From an uncultured Clostridia bacterium (GTDB lineage: Bacteria > Bacillota > Clostridia > TANB77 > CAG-508), in assembly GCA_947624655.1 (NCBI GenBank), contig CANQLH010000011.1:1-54907 (forward strand): a stretch of 54,907 bases of DNA. The letters run 5' to 3'. The notes under the pieces were generated by a model. It was not told the origin of the DNA. It searched no databases and saw only the letters and a program-made list of their open reading frames with translations. Within the stretch, counting starts at the first letter, position 1, and every line of letters starts with the position of its first letter. This document shows positions 18,737-27,700 of this stretch, piece after piece. The position numbers were made by a program, and so were the translations under genes.

Positions 18737-19183
18737 TTATACATTATAATCTCTAACTTTTTTATAAGTATATATTGCAGCAATTGCACTTACAATTAAA
18801 AGTACCCACATCATTGTATCATCTACACCTGTTTTTGGTAATGAAGTATTATTGGTATTAGTATTAGCAACATTTACATTAGCTATGTTTGTATTTGTGT
18901 TTGCTACATTATTATTTGCAGTATTAGTATTTGTTGTATTATTCGCAGTGTTATTATTCACTGTATTATTTGCTGTGTTGTTATTTGGAGTATTAGTATT
19001 TGTATTGTTATTGTTTGTATTGTTATTATTTGGTGTTGGAGCTGAAGTTCCATTTTCCAAATCTGGAATTGTTAATAAATCATTTACATTAGGTGTTGTT
19101 GCAAGGCTAATGCCACAAATTAAACAAATTACAGCTATTATAGCTACTACCAACATTGTTTTTCTTAAATTACTCTTTTTCAT
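18737..19183 (-). CDS. LPKTG wall-anchored Asn/Thr-rich protein
   Basis: A 148-residue secreted protein. Residues 1-28 are a signal peptide. About residues 50-115 are almost only Asn, Thr, Ala and Val in short N-T-N or N-N-T repeats, a flexible stalk likely to be modified or to act as a spacer. SLPKTG follows near residue 117, then a hydrophobic helix and the positive tail KKVRDYN, which together form a complete sorting signal. There is no folded domain between stalk and anchor. The repetitive codons (AAT/AAC, ACT/ACA) are prone to length change. The sortase next door is the probable anchoring enzyme. Confidence 0.88.
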   Translation of the reverse strand: MKKSNLRKTMLVVAIIAVICLICGISLATTPNVNDLLTIPDLENGTSAPTPNNNNTNNNNTNTNTPNNNTANNTVNNNTANNTTNTNTANNNVANTNTNIANVNVANTNTNNTSLPKTGVDDTMMWVLLIVSAIAAIYTYKKVRDYNV

Positions 19184-19329
19184 ATGACTCTCCTTTTATA
19201 ATATTATTATAAATTATATATATTTTATACTACAAATTTTAAAATTTTGCAAGTGTTTTTTCAAATTTTTACAAATTTTTCATAAATTTTTTAAATTATA
19301 GTATAACAAATTTAAAATCATTGTTAATT

Positions 19330-20700
19330 TTAGAACACATTCTCTTTATCATGCTTTGAAACTCTGCCTACTTTACCACTATATTTATATGCTACAATAG
19401 CAAAAGATATTGATGTTCCGAGTAAAATTAATATTGATGAAAATACAATAGTCATTGGACCTGATTTATTCCACCAATCTGAAATCATTCCAACAAATCC
19501 AACTTTTTTATTTGTGTCATTTACTTCTTCTTTTTCTTCCTCTTCAGGCTTTTGTTCTTCTTCCTCTACAATTGGAGCTATTGTTTTATTTACTTTAATT
19601 TTATATTCTACTAATTTTTCATCCTTTGTTAATTTAATTATTACAAGATTTTCTCCTTCTACAAGTTCAGTATTTCCTGTAATTTCTATATTTGCATCTT
19701 CTATGTTTGGCTTTGCATCAATAATCAATTCTTCTAAATCTTGAATAGATACCGTGTATTCAAAAACATCACTCTTAAATTCTGGTTCTAATATTACTCC
19801 ATCTATAACAAGAGAGTTAAGCATTAATGATTGTTCATTATTTTCTTCTGGTGGATTTTCTTCTACAACATTTGGTGTATCATTTTGTTCAGCAAGTCTT
19901 GTTATTTTTACGGTATAGTCTCGTTTTGTTCCATCCTCAGCTGTTACTGTTAAAGGAATTCTATTTGTGCCTGTTACTAATTCTTTTCTTCCTGTTCCAG
20001 ATACACTTGCCTTAGAACTTTTTGGTGTTGCCTTTATTTCAACTGATGAAACATCTGCATTTACCGTCATTGTTGTTCCTAATGAATAATTTTTTCCATC
20101 TACTGTTATAGATTTTAATGTTGCATCTGATGATTTAGTACTTGTATTTGAATTAGTTTTTTCATTATTGCCACTGCCACCATTATTATTATTATTATTG
20201 TTGTTGTTATTACTATTGTTGTTATTATTGTTACTACTACTATTGTCCTTATTATTATCACTGTTGTTATTTTGTGGTGGTTGAACAGGTGCTGGTTCTG
20301 TAACTGTTATTGTAAAAGTTTTTGATAATGACAATTTTTTTTCATCATAGGCACGAGCAGAAGAACTTACCACTTTTATCGTTGCTTTCCCTACTTTTTT
20401 TGCAGTCAAAGTATGTGTCTGACTATCTGTTTTCTCATATCCTGAATCAATATCACCAGAAGTAGGTGATACACTTACAACACTTGAATCTGATGATTCT
20501 ACTGTATACCAAACAGCACTGTTTGTTGCTGTTACTGTTATTTTAGTACTTTCTCCTACTGACAAATTTGTCTTTCCAACAGAAGCTGTTACACTTCCAG
20601 TCATTGCCTCTACATGTGTTGTACTTGCCATAACAATTATTGTAAATATAAAACATATAATAAGAACTATTTTATATTTTTTTCTCATCTTTATATACAC
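19330..20700 (-). CDS. secreted Big/cadherin-like beta-sandwich protein with C-terminal membrane anchor
   Basis: A 456-residue surface protein. Signal peptide to about residue 32. Residues 35-130 are an Ig-like Big domain (SVGKTNLSVGESTKITVTA), then an Asn-rich linker with runs of Asn near 145-180. Two cadherin-like beta-sandwich repeats follow near 190-270 (TLKSITVDGKNYSLG, ending RDYTVKITR) and 292-375 (LNSLVIDGVILEPEF, ending VEYKIKVNK). A Glu/Pro-rich segment and a membrane helix near 415-437 finish it. Start is GTG at 20700 with AAAGG just before. It lies 11 bases behind the glucosaminidase gene, so the two are very likely one operon. Confidence 0.8.
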   Translation of the reverse strand: MYIKMRKKYKIVLIICFIFTIIVMASTTHVEAMTGSVTASVGKTNLSVGESTKITVTATNSAVWYTVESSDSSVVSVSPTSGDIDSGYEKTDSQTHTLTAKKVGKATIKVVSSSARAYDEKKLSLSKTFTITVTEPAPVQPPQNNNSDNNKDNSSSNNNNNNSNNNNNNNNNNGGSGNNEKTNSNTSTKSSDATLKSITVDGKNYSLGTTMTVNADVSSVEIKATPKSSKASVSGTGRKELVTGTNRIPLTVTAEDGTKRDYTVKITRLAEQNDTPNVVEENPPEENNEQSLMLNSLVIDGVILEPEFKSDVFEYTVSIQDLEELIIDAKPNIEDANIEITGNTELVEGENLVIIKLTKDEKLVEYKIKVNKTIAPIVEEEEQKPEEEEKEEVNDTNKKVGFVGMISDWWNKSGPMTIVFSSILILLGTSISFAIVAYKYSGKVGRVSKHDKENVF

Positions 20701-20711
20701 AACCTTTCATT

Positions 20712-22421
20712 TTAATTGCTTTTTGTTAAATATTTATTTGCAACATAGCCTTCCATTCCATTTGCTCTTTTTATCTTTGCCCATGTATAGCCATCTGCCT
20801 CTGTGTCATTCAAATTTATTACTGTTACTATTTCATTTATTGTAAGAGTACCAATTGAATCAGATGATGTAGTTGGACTTTTTCTTAAATTAACTCCTGT
20901 ACCATTTACATAGTAAGAAGTAGAATCATTTGCATTTATTCCACTTGGCATACTACATACATTTGGCATATCATTAAATACAGGTATAACAAAATTTAAT
21001 GATAAATCCAAAAGATTATTTGTAGCATAAGTATTATAAAGTGTTTTTGCTTGACTTGATGGATCCTGTACATTTGTCATATATTGATGCCAAAATGTAC
21101 CATTCTTTCCATCCTCAATAACATCAAATTTATAGAAATACGCTGTATTTTGTCCAACACTTATGTATGAATCAGCCATAAGTTTTGCACCTTCAATTAT
21201 TGATATGTATGGACTATTCCAACCTTTTTCTTTTGCATATTTTAATCCATTCTCTATTGCATTTCCACCGTCATAAGCTCCGTAATTGAAGAAGTTGTAA
21301 TATCCTTCATATCCAGGATATTTACCTGTTACTGAGTTGCTTCCTTTTCTTCCTACTTCTTGGAAGATTTTAATTGCTATACTATATGGACTAATTCCAC
21401 TCTCTTTTGCAGCTTGAATTATTATTTCTGAATAAGGCATTGTTTTTTTATCAGTTTTATTTATTGTAATTACACTAATTTTTGTTCTACCTGCAATGTG
21501 ATTTCTCAATCTAATATAATCTAATGCTTCAATTTCTCCATCTCTATTTACATCTGCTGCTAACTTAGCAAGCTCATCCATTTTTGTTCTACCTGCAATA
21601 TAATTTCTTACTCTAATATAATCTAATGCTTCAATTTCTCCATCTCCGTTTACATCGCCCAAAACAATCATTGTATATGATTTATTATATGTCGTATCAG
21701 TAAAAATATAACCTGTTGCAGCATTTGCTGTATTTGAAACTGTCTTTCCTTTTGCATCTGTTATTTTATATTTTTCTATTTCAAGAGTCTTTGCTACATC
21801 TTCATTTTTAGTTTGTGGAGTAACTATTATATATTTTTCTTCTATTTTAGCCTTTACCTCTACTTCACTTTCTCCTCCTAAAATAATCGCATCATTTTCC
21901 ATAAATGAGCCTTTTAGAAGGCTTTGTACACCTTGTTTTGTATGTATAGATGAGTTATATGACATTTCTAAAAATTGGAATATTCCCGACTCTGTCATAA
22001 AGTTTCTTGGATCTGCAAAGTATGCAACAATTTGGTCTGATGCACATGCATATCCACTTGCAACTTGTCCACATGAATCTTTCCATGCTATATCTGATGA
22101 ATTATGTACTGTATTTCTAAGATGTGATTCTGTTTCTTTTGATATAAATTCATTCCAACTTATTCCCGTATTAAAAGCCGTAAAATTCCAGTTTGGATGT
22201 AATTCTTTAAGCTTATTTAGATATTTCTTATAACTTTCTGGAAAAGCTTCAATTCCTGTTTTCTTACTTTGTGTATATGTAGCAGCATAAGCGTTATTTG
22301 AAACAACAAGGATATTAAAAACCATCGATAGCATTAAAATACAAACAATTTGAATAGCTAACACTTTTTTTATATTCATTCGTTTATCCCTCTTTATATT
22401 ATTATACTTTCTTTTAATCAT
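20712..22421 (-). CDS. secreted N-acetylglucosaminidase with internal dockerin-like repeats and SH3b
   Basis: A cell-wall hydrolase of about 555-569 residues. The better start is the ATG at 22379 (MNIKKVLAIQ, preceded by GAGGG), giving a clear signal peptide. The catalytic glucosaminidase module appears to span both sides of an insertion: HPNWNFTAFNTGISW and DPRNFMTESGIFQFLEMSY before, and SPYSIAIKIFQEVGRKGSNS to FWHQYMTNVQDPSSQAKTLY after. Between (about 255-325) are two DxNxDGxI calcium loops, GDVNGDGEIEALDYIRVRNY and DVNRDGEIEALDYIRLRNHI, the pattern of a type I dockerin. An SH3b wall-binding domain ends the protein. Confidence 0.85.
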   Translation of the reverse strand: MIKRKYNNIKRDKRMNIKKVLAIQIVCILMLSMVFNILVVSNNAYAATYTQSKKTGIEAFPESYKKYLNKLKELHPNWNFTAFNTGISWNEFISKETESHLRNTVHNSSDIAWKDSCGQVASGYACASDQIVAYFADPRNFMTESGIFQFLEMSYNSSIHTKQGVQSLLKGSFMENDAIILGGESEVEVKAKIEEKYIIVTPQTKNEDVAKTLEIEKYKITDAKGKTVSNTANAATGYIFTDTTYNKSYTMIVLGDVNGDGEIEALDYIRVRNYIAGRTKMDELAKLAADVNRDGEIEALDYIRLRNHIAGRTKISVITINKTDKKTMPYSEIIIQAAKESGISPYSIAIKIFQEVGRKGSNSVTGKYPGYEGYYNFFNYGAYDGGNAIENGLKYAKEKGWNSPYISIIEGAKLMADSYISVGQNTAYFYKFDVIEDGKNGTFWHQYMTNVQDPSSQAKTLYNTYATNNLLDLSLNFVIPVFNDMPNVCSMPSGINANDSTSYYVNGTGVNLRKSPTTSSDSIGTLTINEIVTVINLNDTEADGYTWAKIKRANGMEGYVANKYLTKSN

Positions 22422-22427
22422 AATTAA

Positions 22428-22457
22428 AGTATAACATTTGCTGTCGATTTAAGTCAA
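22428..22457 (-). promoter_or_regulatory. promoter of the glucosaminidase operon
   Basis: TTGACT (22452-22457), an 18-base spacer and TATACT (22428-22433) lie upstream of the ATG at 22379. Confidence 0.6.
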
Positions 22458-22516
22458 TTATTATTACACAATTGTAACAAAACTGTAATGTGTGTGTTAT
22501 ATTAAATTAAAATGTT

Positions 22517-22696
22517 TTATTTGCCTTCTTCCTCCATCCTTTCTTCAGATAATCTTACTGTTTCTTGGACTGCATCCCCATATCCTGTTAAAGCTGCAAA
22601 AGGTGCAAATTGTGCTGCTCTTTGCTCCATACTTAATCTAGGGTGCTTTTTTGATACATGATGTGGCATATTTATAATATCATCATATTTTTCCAT
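22517..22696 (-). CDS. small conserved partner of Y-family polymerase
   Basis: A 59-residue protein, [14 protein letters not shown] then [20 protein letters not shown] and a charged C-terminus. The [14 protein letters not shown] core is that of the small conserved proteins found beside Y-family polymerase genes in Clostridia. The start follows GGGAGAAGG. It lies 15 bases behind the polymerase gene and is presumably co-expressed after DNA damage. The molecular role is not known to me. Confidence 0.8.
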   Translation of the reverse strand: MEKYDDIINMPHHVSKKHPRLSMEQRAAQFAPFAALTGYGDAVQETVRLSEERMEEEGK

Positions 22697-22711
22697 ATAC
22701 CTTCTCCCTTT

Positions 22712-24208
22712 CTATTCTTTATGTCCTCCAATTTGTGAGTTTCTTTCTATTGTTGTTCCATCTTTTTCAAGGTTCATACCTTTTATAACCGAATTCTTCC
22801 CATATTTCTTTTTTATATCTATTATTGCATGTTGTAAATTATTTTCTTGCTTTTTCTTTTTATCCTCTATTTCTTTTTCCTTTTGCTCTTTTTCGTAGTC
22901 TACAAATAAGCTAATTTGTTCATTTTCTGTTTTTTTAGGTATCTCATTTTCTCTTATCACATTATTTGTAACTACATATATTCTCCTAACTAATAAATTT
23001 TTATTTATTATTCTCTCATAAAGTTCATCTATCGCCTTCATTATTATTTTTGTGGAAGATGTCATCTCTTCTAAATTAATCGTTCCGTGAGCATGTTTAG
23101 GTATCTTTCTTCCATAACGGTCAGTCGTTATTTCTCCTTTATATAATTTTTTTATTTCAGAATTAGTTAAATTTTCTATGTCATACCCTATTGTTAGTAC
23201 AAGTTGATTTGTAACAAAACCCTTTTCTACTAAGTCTAATACTAATAAGTCTGTCATTTCTCTTACAATCAGCTTTGTTTGTTCATAATTATATGGGCAG
23301 TGGAGTACTTGTCCTGAGCTTATGCTATTTACTTTAGGCTTAAGTTCTTTTACATCTTTCATCGTACAAGGTTCATATCCCCAACTATGATCTATTAAAA
23401 GTTCTGCATTTATCCCAAATAAGTTATATAATAAATCTTCATTTTGCACAGAACATCTTGCTACATCTCCCATTGTGAATATATTATTTGCTTCAAGCTT
23501 TTTTGCATAACCTTTTCCGACTCTCCAAAAGTCTGTTAAAGGTCTATGACTCCATAATAATTTTCTATATGTCATTTCATCTAGCTCTGCGATTCTTACT
23601 CCATTTTTATCTGCCTTTACATGCTTTGCTCCTATATCCATTGCAATCTTTGCTAAATACATATTCGTTCCAATTCCTGCTGTTGCAGTAATTCCTGTTT
23701 TACTTAATACATCGTTAATAATTGTTGTAATCATTTGTCTTGGTGTCATCTTTGCCGTTTTCAAATACTTTGTAATGTCAATAAAAACTTCATCAACAGA
23801 ATATGGGTATATATCTTCTGGTGCAATATATTTTAAATAAATATTATATATAAATGTACTATACTCCATATACTTTGCCATTCTAGGAGGCGCTATAATA
23901 TAATCTAATTCTAAATTTGGATTATGTTTAAGTTCTGTGTCATTATATGAAGAGCCTATAAACTCGTGATTTCTAGCTTTTATCTTTCTTTTGCAATTTA
24001 TTTCTTTTACTTTTTGCACAACTTCAAATAATCTTGCTCTACCTGGAATTCCATATGCTTTAAGCGACGGACTAACTGCAAGGCATATTGTTTTTTCTGT
24101 TCTAGATTTATCTGCTACAACTAAATTTGTTCTTAATGCATCCAAACCTCTTTCTGCACATTCGACAGAAGCATAAAAGCTTTTTAAATCAATACATGCA
24201 TAGACCAT
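22712..24208 (-). CDS. Y-family DNA polymerase (UmuC/DinB-like)
   Basis: A 498-residue translesion polymerase. The catalytic start MVYACIDLKSFYASVECAERG supplies the first Asp and the tyrosine steric-gate region. SVDEVFIDITKYL (about residue 150) gives the D-E pair. The helix-hairpin-helix region follows (FWRVGKGYAKKLEANNI), then the little-finger domain and a long charged C-terminal tail. The length and first residues match the UmuC-like group rather than short DinB. A LexA-like site overlaps its promoter, and a small partner gene follows. Confidence 0.9.
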   Translation of the reverse strand: MVYACIDLKSFYASVECAERGLDALRTNLVVADKSRTEKTICLAVSPSLKAYGIPGRARLFEVVQKVKEINCKRKIKARNHEFIGSSYNDTELKHNPNLELDYIIAPPRMAKYMEYSTFIYNIYLKYIAPEDIYPYSVDEVFIDITKYLKTAKMTPRQMITTIINDVLSKTGITATAGIGTNMYLAKIAMDIGAKHVKADKNGVRIAELDEMTYRKLLWSHRPLTDFWRVGKGYAKKLEANNIFTMGDVARCSVQNEDLLYNLFGINAELLIDHSWGYEPCTMKDVKELKPKVNSISSGQVLHCPYNYEQTKLIVREMTDLLVLDLVEKGFVTNQLVLTIGYDIENLTNSEIKKLYKGEITTDRYGRKIPKHAHGTINLEEMTSSTKIIMKAIDELYERIINKNLLVRRIYVVTNNVIRENEIPKKTENEQISLFVDYEKEQKEKEIEDKKKKQENNLQHAIIDIKKKYGKNSVIKGMNLEKDGTTIERNSQIGGHKE

Positions 24209-24246
24209 AATTTATCTGCCTCCATTTTTGTTTCTTCATATTATGT

Positions 24247-24284
24247 ATTATATCATGCTTTTTTATATTTGTAAACGCTTGTTT
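24247..24284 (-). promoter_or_regulatory. promoter with LexA-like operator
   Basis: TTTACA (24270-24275), a 17-base spacer and TATAAT (24247-24252) precede the polymerase gene. AAACAAGCGTTT (24273-24284), a near match to the Gram-positive SOS box GAAC-N4-GTTC, overlaps the -35, which suits LexA repression. The operator is a weak match. Confidence 0.5.
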
Positions 24285-24387
24285 GTGTTTTTCTGAAAGT
24301 TTTATGAATGTCAGGCTAACATTGGTGTTCTTGAAAATACTCATCCTAGACAACCTCGTTTTATATAATCTCATATTGCTTTTTTTG

Positions 24388-24422
24388 TAAAATACTAAAA
24401 GGAGTACATTTTGTGCACTCCT
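24388..24422 (-). terminator. terminator after the pilin-like gene
   Basis: AGGAGT and ACTCCT form a stem with an inner GCAC/GTAC-like extension, followed on the minus strand by TTTTAGTATTTT, about 95 bases after the stop of the pilin-like gene. The bases between contain a short frame ending HYVKIYEIEL that I cannot assign. Confidence 0.5.
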
Positions 24423-24516
24423 ATCTATAATTCTATCTCATATATTTTTACATAGTGTTCTTTTACCATCCCGATAAATATAATTCTATTTCTTCTTAAG
24501 TTGTTAGTTGGTAGAG

Positions 24517-25970
24517 CTACTTTACATAAAGCACAACACGGAACCCGACGCTTACATAAGTATGAGTAGTAGGATTATTGCCATCGCGGAGGCACGCAGG
24601 ATTTTCTCTACCATTAAGAGAAAATGCACCACCGACGCAAAACAGCAAACGTAGGTCCGTTTTAAATCATGTGCGCCAGTCTCGGTCGTCCATTCAAACA
24701 TGTTTCCTCCCATATCATATATGTTCTTTACTGCAAACTCATTATTCACGCCTGTTGGTGTCTCTAATCTTGTGTCAAAATAATTCTTTTCGTCTGTGAA
24801 AGTAGGATCCCATGTAAAGTCTCCCGAGGATGCATAGTCAGCACCCTTTCTTTGGTATTTATAAGGTATTGTTCCGCTCTTTAACTTTGTTGCATATATC
24901 CATCCCGACGTTCCTCCTTGTTTATTTGAGCACCAAATATGTGGTGCATATCTTCCTGTATAATTTCCTTCGTGAGTAATATAATTTCCTTTTGTTGTAC
25001 TATCTGTTACATATGACCTATCTTGCTCTGATGTTTCAAACCATTTCATAACAGTGTCCCATGCATAGCTATCTATTAAGTGACTTTCTATATCGTCTCT
25101 ATTTTCATACATTTGCTCTGACACTGTAATCGATGTTGTTTGGTCTATAAAGTTCCACGAAAAATATCCTGCCTTACTTACTGGCTTTAATTCTGTCTCT
25201 TCTTTAGTTGAGACATTCTTAGTATCCTTGACTGATATATAATCTCCATCATCTCCTTCTGGATAAAATGTTGCATCTTCTGGTATTCCTGCTTCATACC
25301 TTCCTATCCAAAATCCTCCATATTGAGTTATACTTGTATTTCCATAGTCATCTGCTGCAGTATCTTCCCAATCATGGTAATTTCTATAATACCATGTTCT
25401 CCATCTATTATCGTCTACTAAGTTTATGTTAACATCGTTTGTGTCTGCACCTTTATATGTATACTGTTTATATTCTGGATATTTTGCTTCTTTTACACTA
25501 GGCTCACTTACATAACATGGTACCCATACAAATTGGTTTCCGTCTCTATCTTCTATTACTAGTCCATTATTTACTGCTTCTGCACTTGGTTCTCGTTCTC
25601 CATCTCCCCACTTTGCTTTATCTGTATTTATTGGTCTAAATCCTGCTGGTATTGTTGGATTATTACTGTCTCCTTTTGCTCCATTTATTGTATCTTTCTT
25701 CTCAAAGTATTCCCATTCTCCTAGTCTTCTTTTTATGTTTTTTACTACATCCTCTACATATGCCGTCGTTTCATTTAATATTTCATTCTCTTTTATTGCT
25801 GAATTTGCATAGTTCTTTGCTCCTTGTGTCCCCATTTGTATTATTCCTAATGTGTATACTGTCCCTATTGTTATTGTCGCTAATATCACTAACACTATTA
25901 TTGTGATTATTAACGCCATTAACGTTATTCCTCTTTCTTGCCTTATCCTTGCCTTTCTTTTGTTTTCCAT
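24517..25970 (-). CDS. pilin-like protein with FGE/C-type-lectin-like variable C-terminus, read through two CGG sites
   Basis: A 483-residue surface protein when both CGG sites are skipped. The N-terminus (RQERGITLMALIITIIVLVI) is a type IV prepilin signal with the hydrophobic assembly helix. Residues 75-430 resemble the formylglycine-generating-enzyme (SUMF1/C-lectin) fold, with GNQFVWVPCYV, YGGFWIGRYEAG and NIYDMGGNMFEW. CGG at 24657-24659 and at 24632-24634 shift the frame twice, giving LKGPTFAVLRGGAFSLNGRE and finally VGFRVVLYVK. VLRGGAF is the canonical family motif, and the ending matches the paralogue at 53078. Read conventionally the last 57 codons are out of frame. AAGGGAGAAAAGG precedes the ATG. 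Confidence 0.83.
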
Positions 25971-26005
25971 TTTTCCTTTTCTCCCTTCTTAATTTATTTT
26001 TTGAA

Positions 26006-26144
26006 CGTATGCATAATTATTTTCGAGTAATGCCGTAAGTGACTAAACGAAGCATTAGCGTAGTGCGATTTGAGCAATCTACCTTAGTATTTCTATTAGT
26101 AGATTGTGACACACAAGATTATGAATAAAATAATTATTCATACG
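26006..26144. repeat. palindromic repeat family, diverged copy 4
   Basis: A 139-base element with inverted ends CGTATG(C/A)ATAATTATTTT and a core, GAGCAATCTACC ... GTAGATTGTG, like the inner stem of copies 1-3. It lies 35 bases before the pilin-like gene start, within its leader. Confidence 0.7.
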
Positions 26145-26150
26145 TCATTA

Positions 26151-26218
26151 TATAACAAAAGCACAAGTATAACTTGCCTACTATTGCTCTACGCAAAGTA
26201 GACACTTTATACTTGTGC
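26151..26218 (-). terminator. strong terminator/attenuator hairpin in the pilin-like gene leader
   Basis: A perfect 12-base stem, GCACAAGTATAA with TTATACTTGTGC (26161-26218), is followed on the minus strand by TTTTGTTATA. It lies between the promoter at 26386 and the pilin-like gene, so transcripts must read through it. Near-identical copies stand at 54717-54784 and, decayed, at 27701-27766. Confidence 0.75.
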
Positions 26219-26242
26219 CTATATTATCTATTTTTTTGTATT

Positions 26243-26332
26243 CTAAATATCCACTAAAGCTACTTGTGTGTGTGTGTGTGTGTGTGTGTGTACAGCCCCA
26301 AGGGTTTTAGCTTCTTCATTATTTATTTTCAT
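26243..26332 (-). CDS. leader reading frame with His-Thr repeat (microsatellite), uncertain
   Basis: A 29-codon frame: ATG at 26332 after GAGGAAGAAAAA, MKINNEEAKTLGAV, then four His-Thr pairs coded by CA repeats, QVALVDI and TAG. A copy at 54809-54898 differs in only three codons. Conservation, a fair ribosome binding site and the position just after a consensus promoter support a leader peptide. Its shortness and low complexity argue against a folded protein. Loss of one CA unit would extend translation into the terminator hairpin. Confidence 0.35.
   Translation of the reverse strand: MKINNEEAKTLGAVHTHTHTHTQVALVDI
26265..26290. repeat. (TG/CA)13 microsatellite
   Basis: Thirteen uninterrupted TG units lie inside the leader frame of the pilin-like gene. 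The same thirteen units occur at 54831-54856. Dinucleotide tracts of this length are prone to slippage and change the reading frame by two bases per unit. Confidence 0.9.
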
Positions 26333-26385
26333 TTTTTTTCTTCCTCTTTTGACTTTATTTTTTTACTTTTCTTAAGTATGTGCTT

Positions 26386-26414
26386 ATTATATATTTACAC
26401 TTTTCCTTTGTCAA
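26386..26414 (-). promoter_or_regulatory. consensus promoter of the pilin-like gene leader
   Basis: TTGACA (26409-26414), exactly 17 bases and TATAAT (26386-26391) make a perfect sigma-A promoter about 415 bases upstream of the pilin-like ATG. No other convincing promoter is seen nearer the gene, so the transcript would carry a long leader. Confidence 0.8.
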
Positions 26415-26495
26415 TATTTTCTGTTGTTTTTTTTAATTTTTGAAAAAATCACACATTGAACTTATTTCTAAATTCAAGGCGTAATGCTTATATTC

Positions 26496-26930
26496 TTATA
26501 ATTTAGCGACATATTTTTTTATTGTTTCTAATATATTTGCTATACTCTGTCCTGTCCAATTATTATTATTAGATAAATTTTGAACAAACATATTATCACT
26601 TAAAACTAAATATATTATATTTGAAATATCTTCTTTTTCTAATTTGAAACTATCAATATTATCTAATTTCCCTAATTCCATAAATATATTAACTATATTA
26701 TCTGTTGCAATAGACATATTTATTAAATCCATATCAATATCTATTGTTGCTCTACGAATATTTTGTGTTAAATGGAACATTACAACTCCACCTTTAATTG
26801 TTATTTTATCACTATATTTTGAATTATAAATTCTATTTATAATAGTGTCTTGACATACTTTTGAAATTGCATAGTTTCTGGTATAGCCATTTTTTATATA
26901 CTCATTTACACATTCTTGTAAACTATTCAC
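26496..26930 (-). pseudogene. AbiEii-like nucleotidyltransferase toxin, internally deleted
   Basis: A 144-residue remnant of the AbiEii toxin of type IV toxin-antitoxin systems, normally near 250-300 residues. The N-terminal nucleotidyltransferase start is present (ITIKGGVVMFHLTQ, then ATIDIDMDL with the Asp residues). After about residue 108 the frame jumps directly to a C-terminal-like piece, FVQNLSNNNNWTGQSIANIL. This indicates an in-frame deletion of the middle. The start is GTG overlapping the antitoxin stop (TAGTG), preceded by GGAGG. It is probably not an active toxin. Confidence 0.7.
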
Positions 26931-27469
26931 TACATTACCTCCGTTTCAATAGCTTTCATTATATATGAATTATTAAAGTTTTGAGCATACTTATATAACT
27001 TAATAAAATTTAATTTATCTTTAATTTTTCTATAATTATTCAAAACTTCTTTATATAGTTCATATGGCAATTTTGATTTATATCTTATAAGCTCAATTAA
27101 CATTCTTTCTTTATCATATATATTGACTTCTGTATCTTCTATTTTCATTTTGGTTAATCCAATATTTAGTAATTCTTTTTTTGTAAAAATTTGTTTTATT
27201 AATCTATTCTCTATATTTCTTGCTTTTTTATCTGTAGCTAAATAATAGTAATCTGGTATTTTATCCGTTAGTTCATAATAGAAGAAGGCACTATTTAAAG
27301 TCAATATTGCTTTAGAATATTTTTTTGTTATTATTGCTAATTCACTTGGGTATTCTTCGTTTGAATAAATCCCTTTTTCAATTTTATATAATTCTTTATT
27401 CCTAACTTTCTTTTCTATTTGATATCTATTTAATCCACCTTCTAACAATTCTTTATAAAAATATACCAT
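26930..27469 (-). CDS. AbiEi-like antitoxin/repressor
   Basis: The antitoxin of the AbiE system, about 180 residues. The start is ATG at 27469 (MVYFYKELLEGGLNRYQIEK) after GAGGGGG. The N-terminal winged-helix domain is seen in ELYKIEKGIYSNEEYPSELA, and the C-terminal domain continues to the end. AbiEi proteins bind inverted repeats at their own promoter, and such a repeat surrounds the promoter here. It appears intact although its toxin partner is shortened, consistent with a decaying but still repressed locus. Confidence 0.75.
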   Translation of the reverse strand: MVYFYKELLEGGLNRYQIEKKVRNKELYKIEKGIYSNEEYPSELAIITKKYSKAILTLNSAFFYYELTDKIPDYYYLATDKKARNIENRLIKQIFTKKELLNIGLTKMKIEDTEVNIYDKERMLIELIRYKSKLPYELYKEVLNNYRKIKDKLNFIKLYKYAQNFNNSYIMKAIETEVM

Positions 27470-27485
27470 TTTTATCCCCCTCATT

Positions 27486-27534
27486 ATTATAAACACAAAT
27501 GTAGGCTTTTGTCAAGTTAGAGCCGACATTTGTG
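27486..27534 (-). promoter_or_regulatory. AbiE promoter within an inverted-repeat operator
   Basis: TTGACA (27510-27515), 18 bases and TATAAT (27486-27491) form the promoter. CACAAATGT and ACATTTGTG (27494-27502 and 27526-27534) flank the -35, and the match continues inward as AGGCT/AGCC. This is the arrangement expected for AbiEi autorepression. Confidence 0.65.
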
Positions 27535-27700
27535 CTGAAATATTTTTATGTATAAATTAACTCATTTATCTGACTAACTTTTTCTGTTACTATTTCCTAA
27601 ATTTCTTTCAAATGCTTGTTAAGTTCTCCTTGTATAAATAATATTGTCACCAACTAATGTGTAACTTATTCCCTTCTCTATTTGTTTTTTGTTTTCTTTA

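Noticed and set aside
20160-20270. CRISPR array or functional repeat in the Asn-rich stretch
   Set aside because: It is a low-complexity AAT/AAC codon tract within the beta-sandwich protein, with no spacer structure.
24189-24374. A 61-codon minus-strand frame overlapping the polymerase start
   Set aside because: It covers the promoter and the LexA-like site and has no family resemblance.
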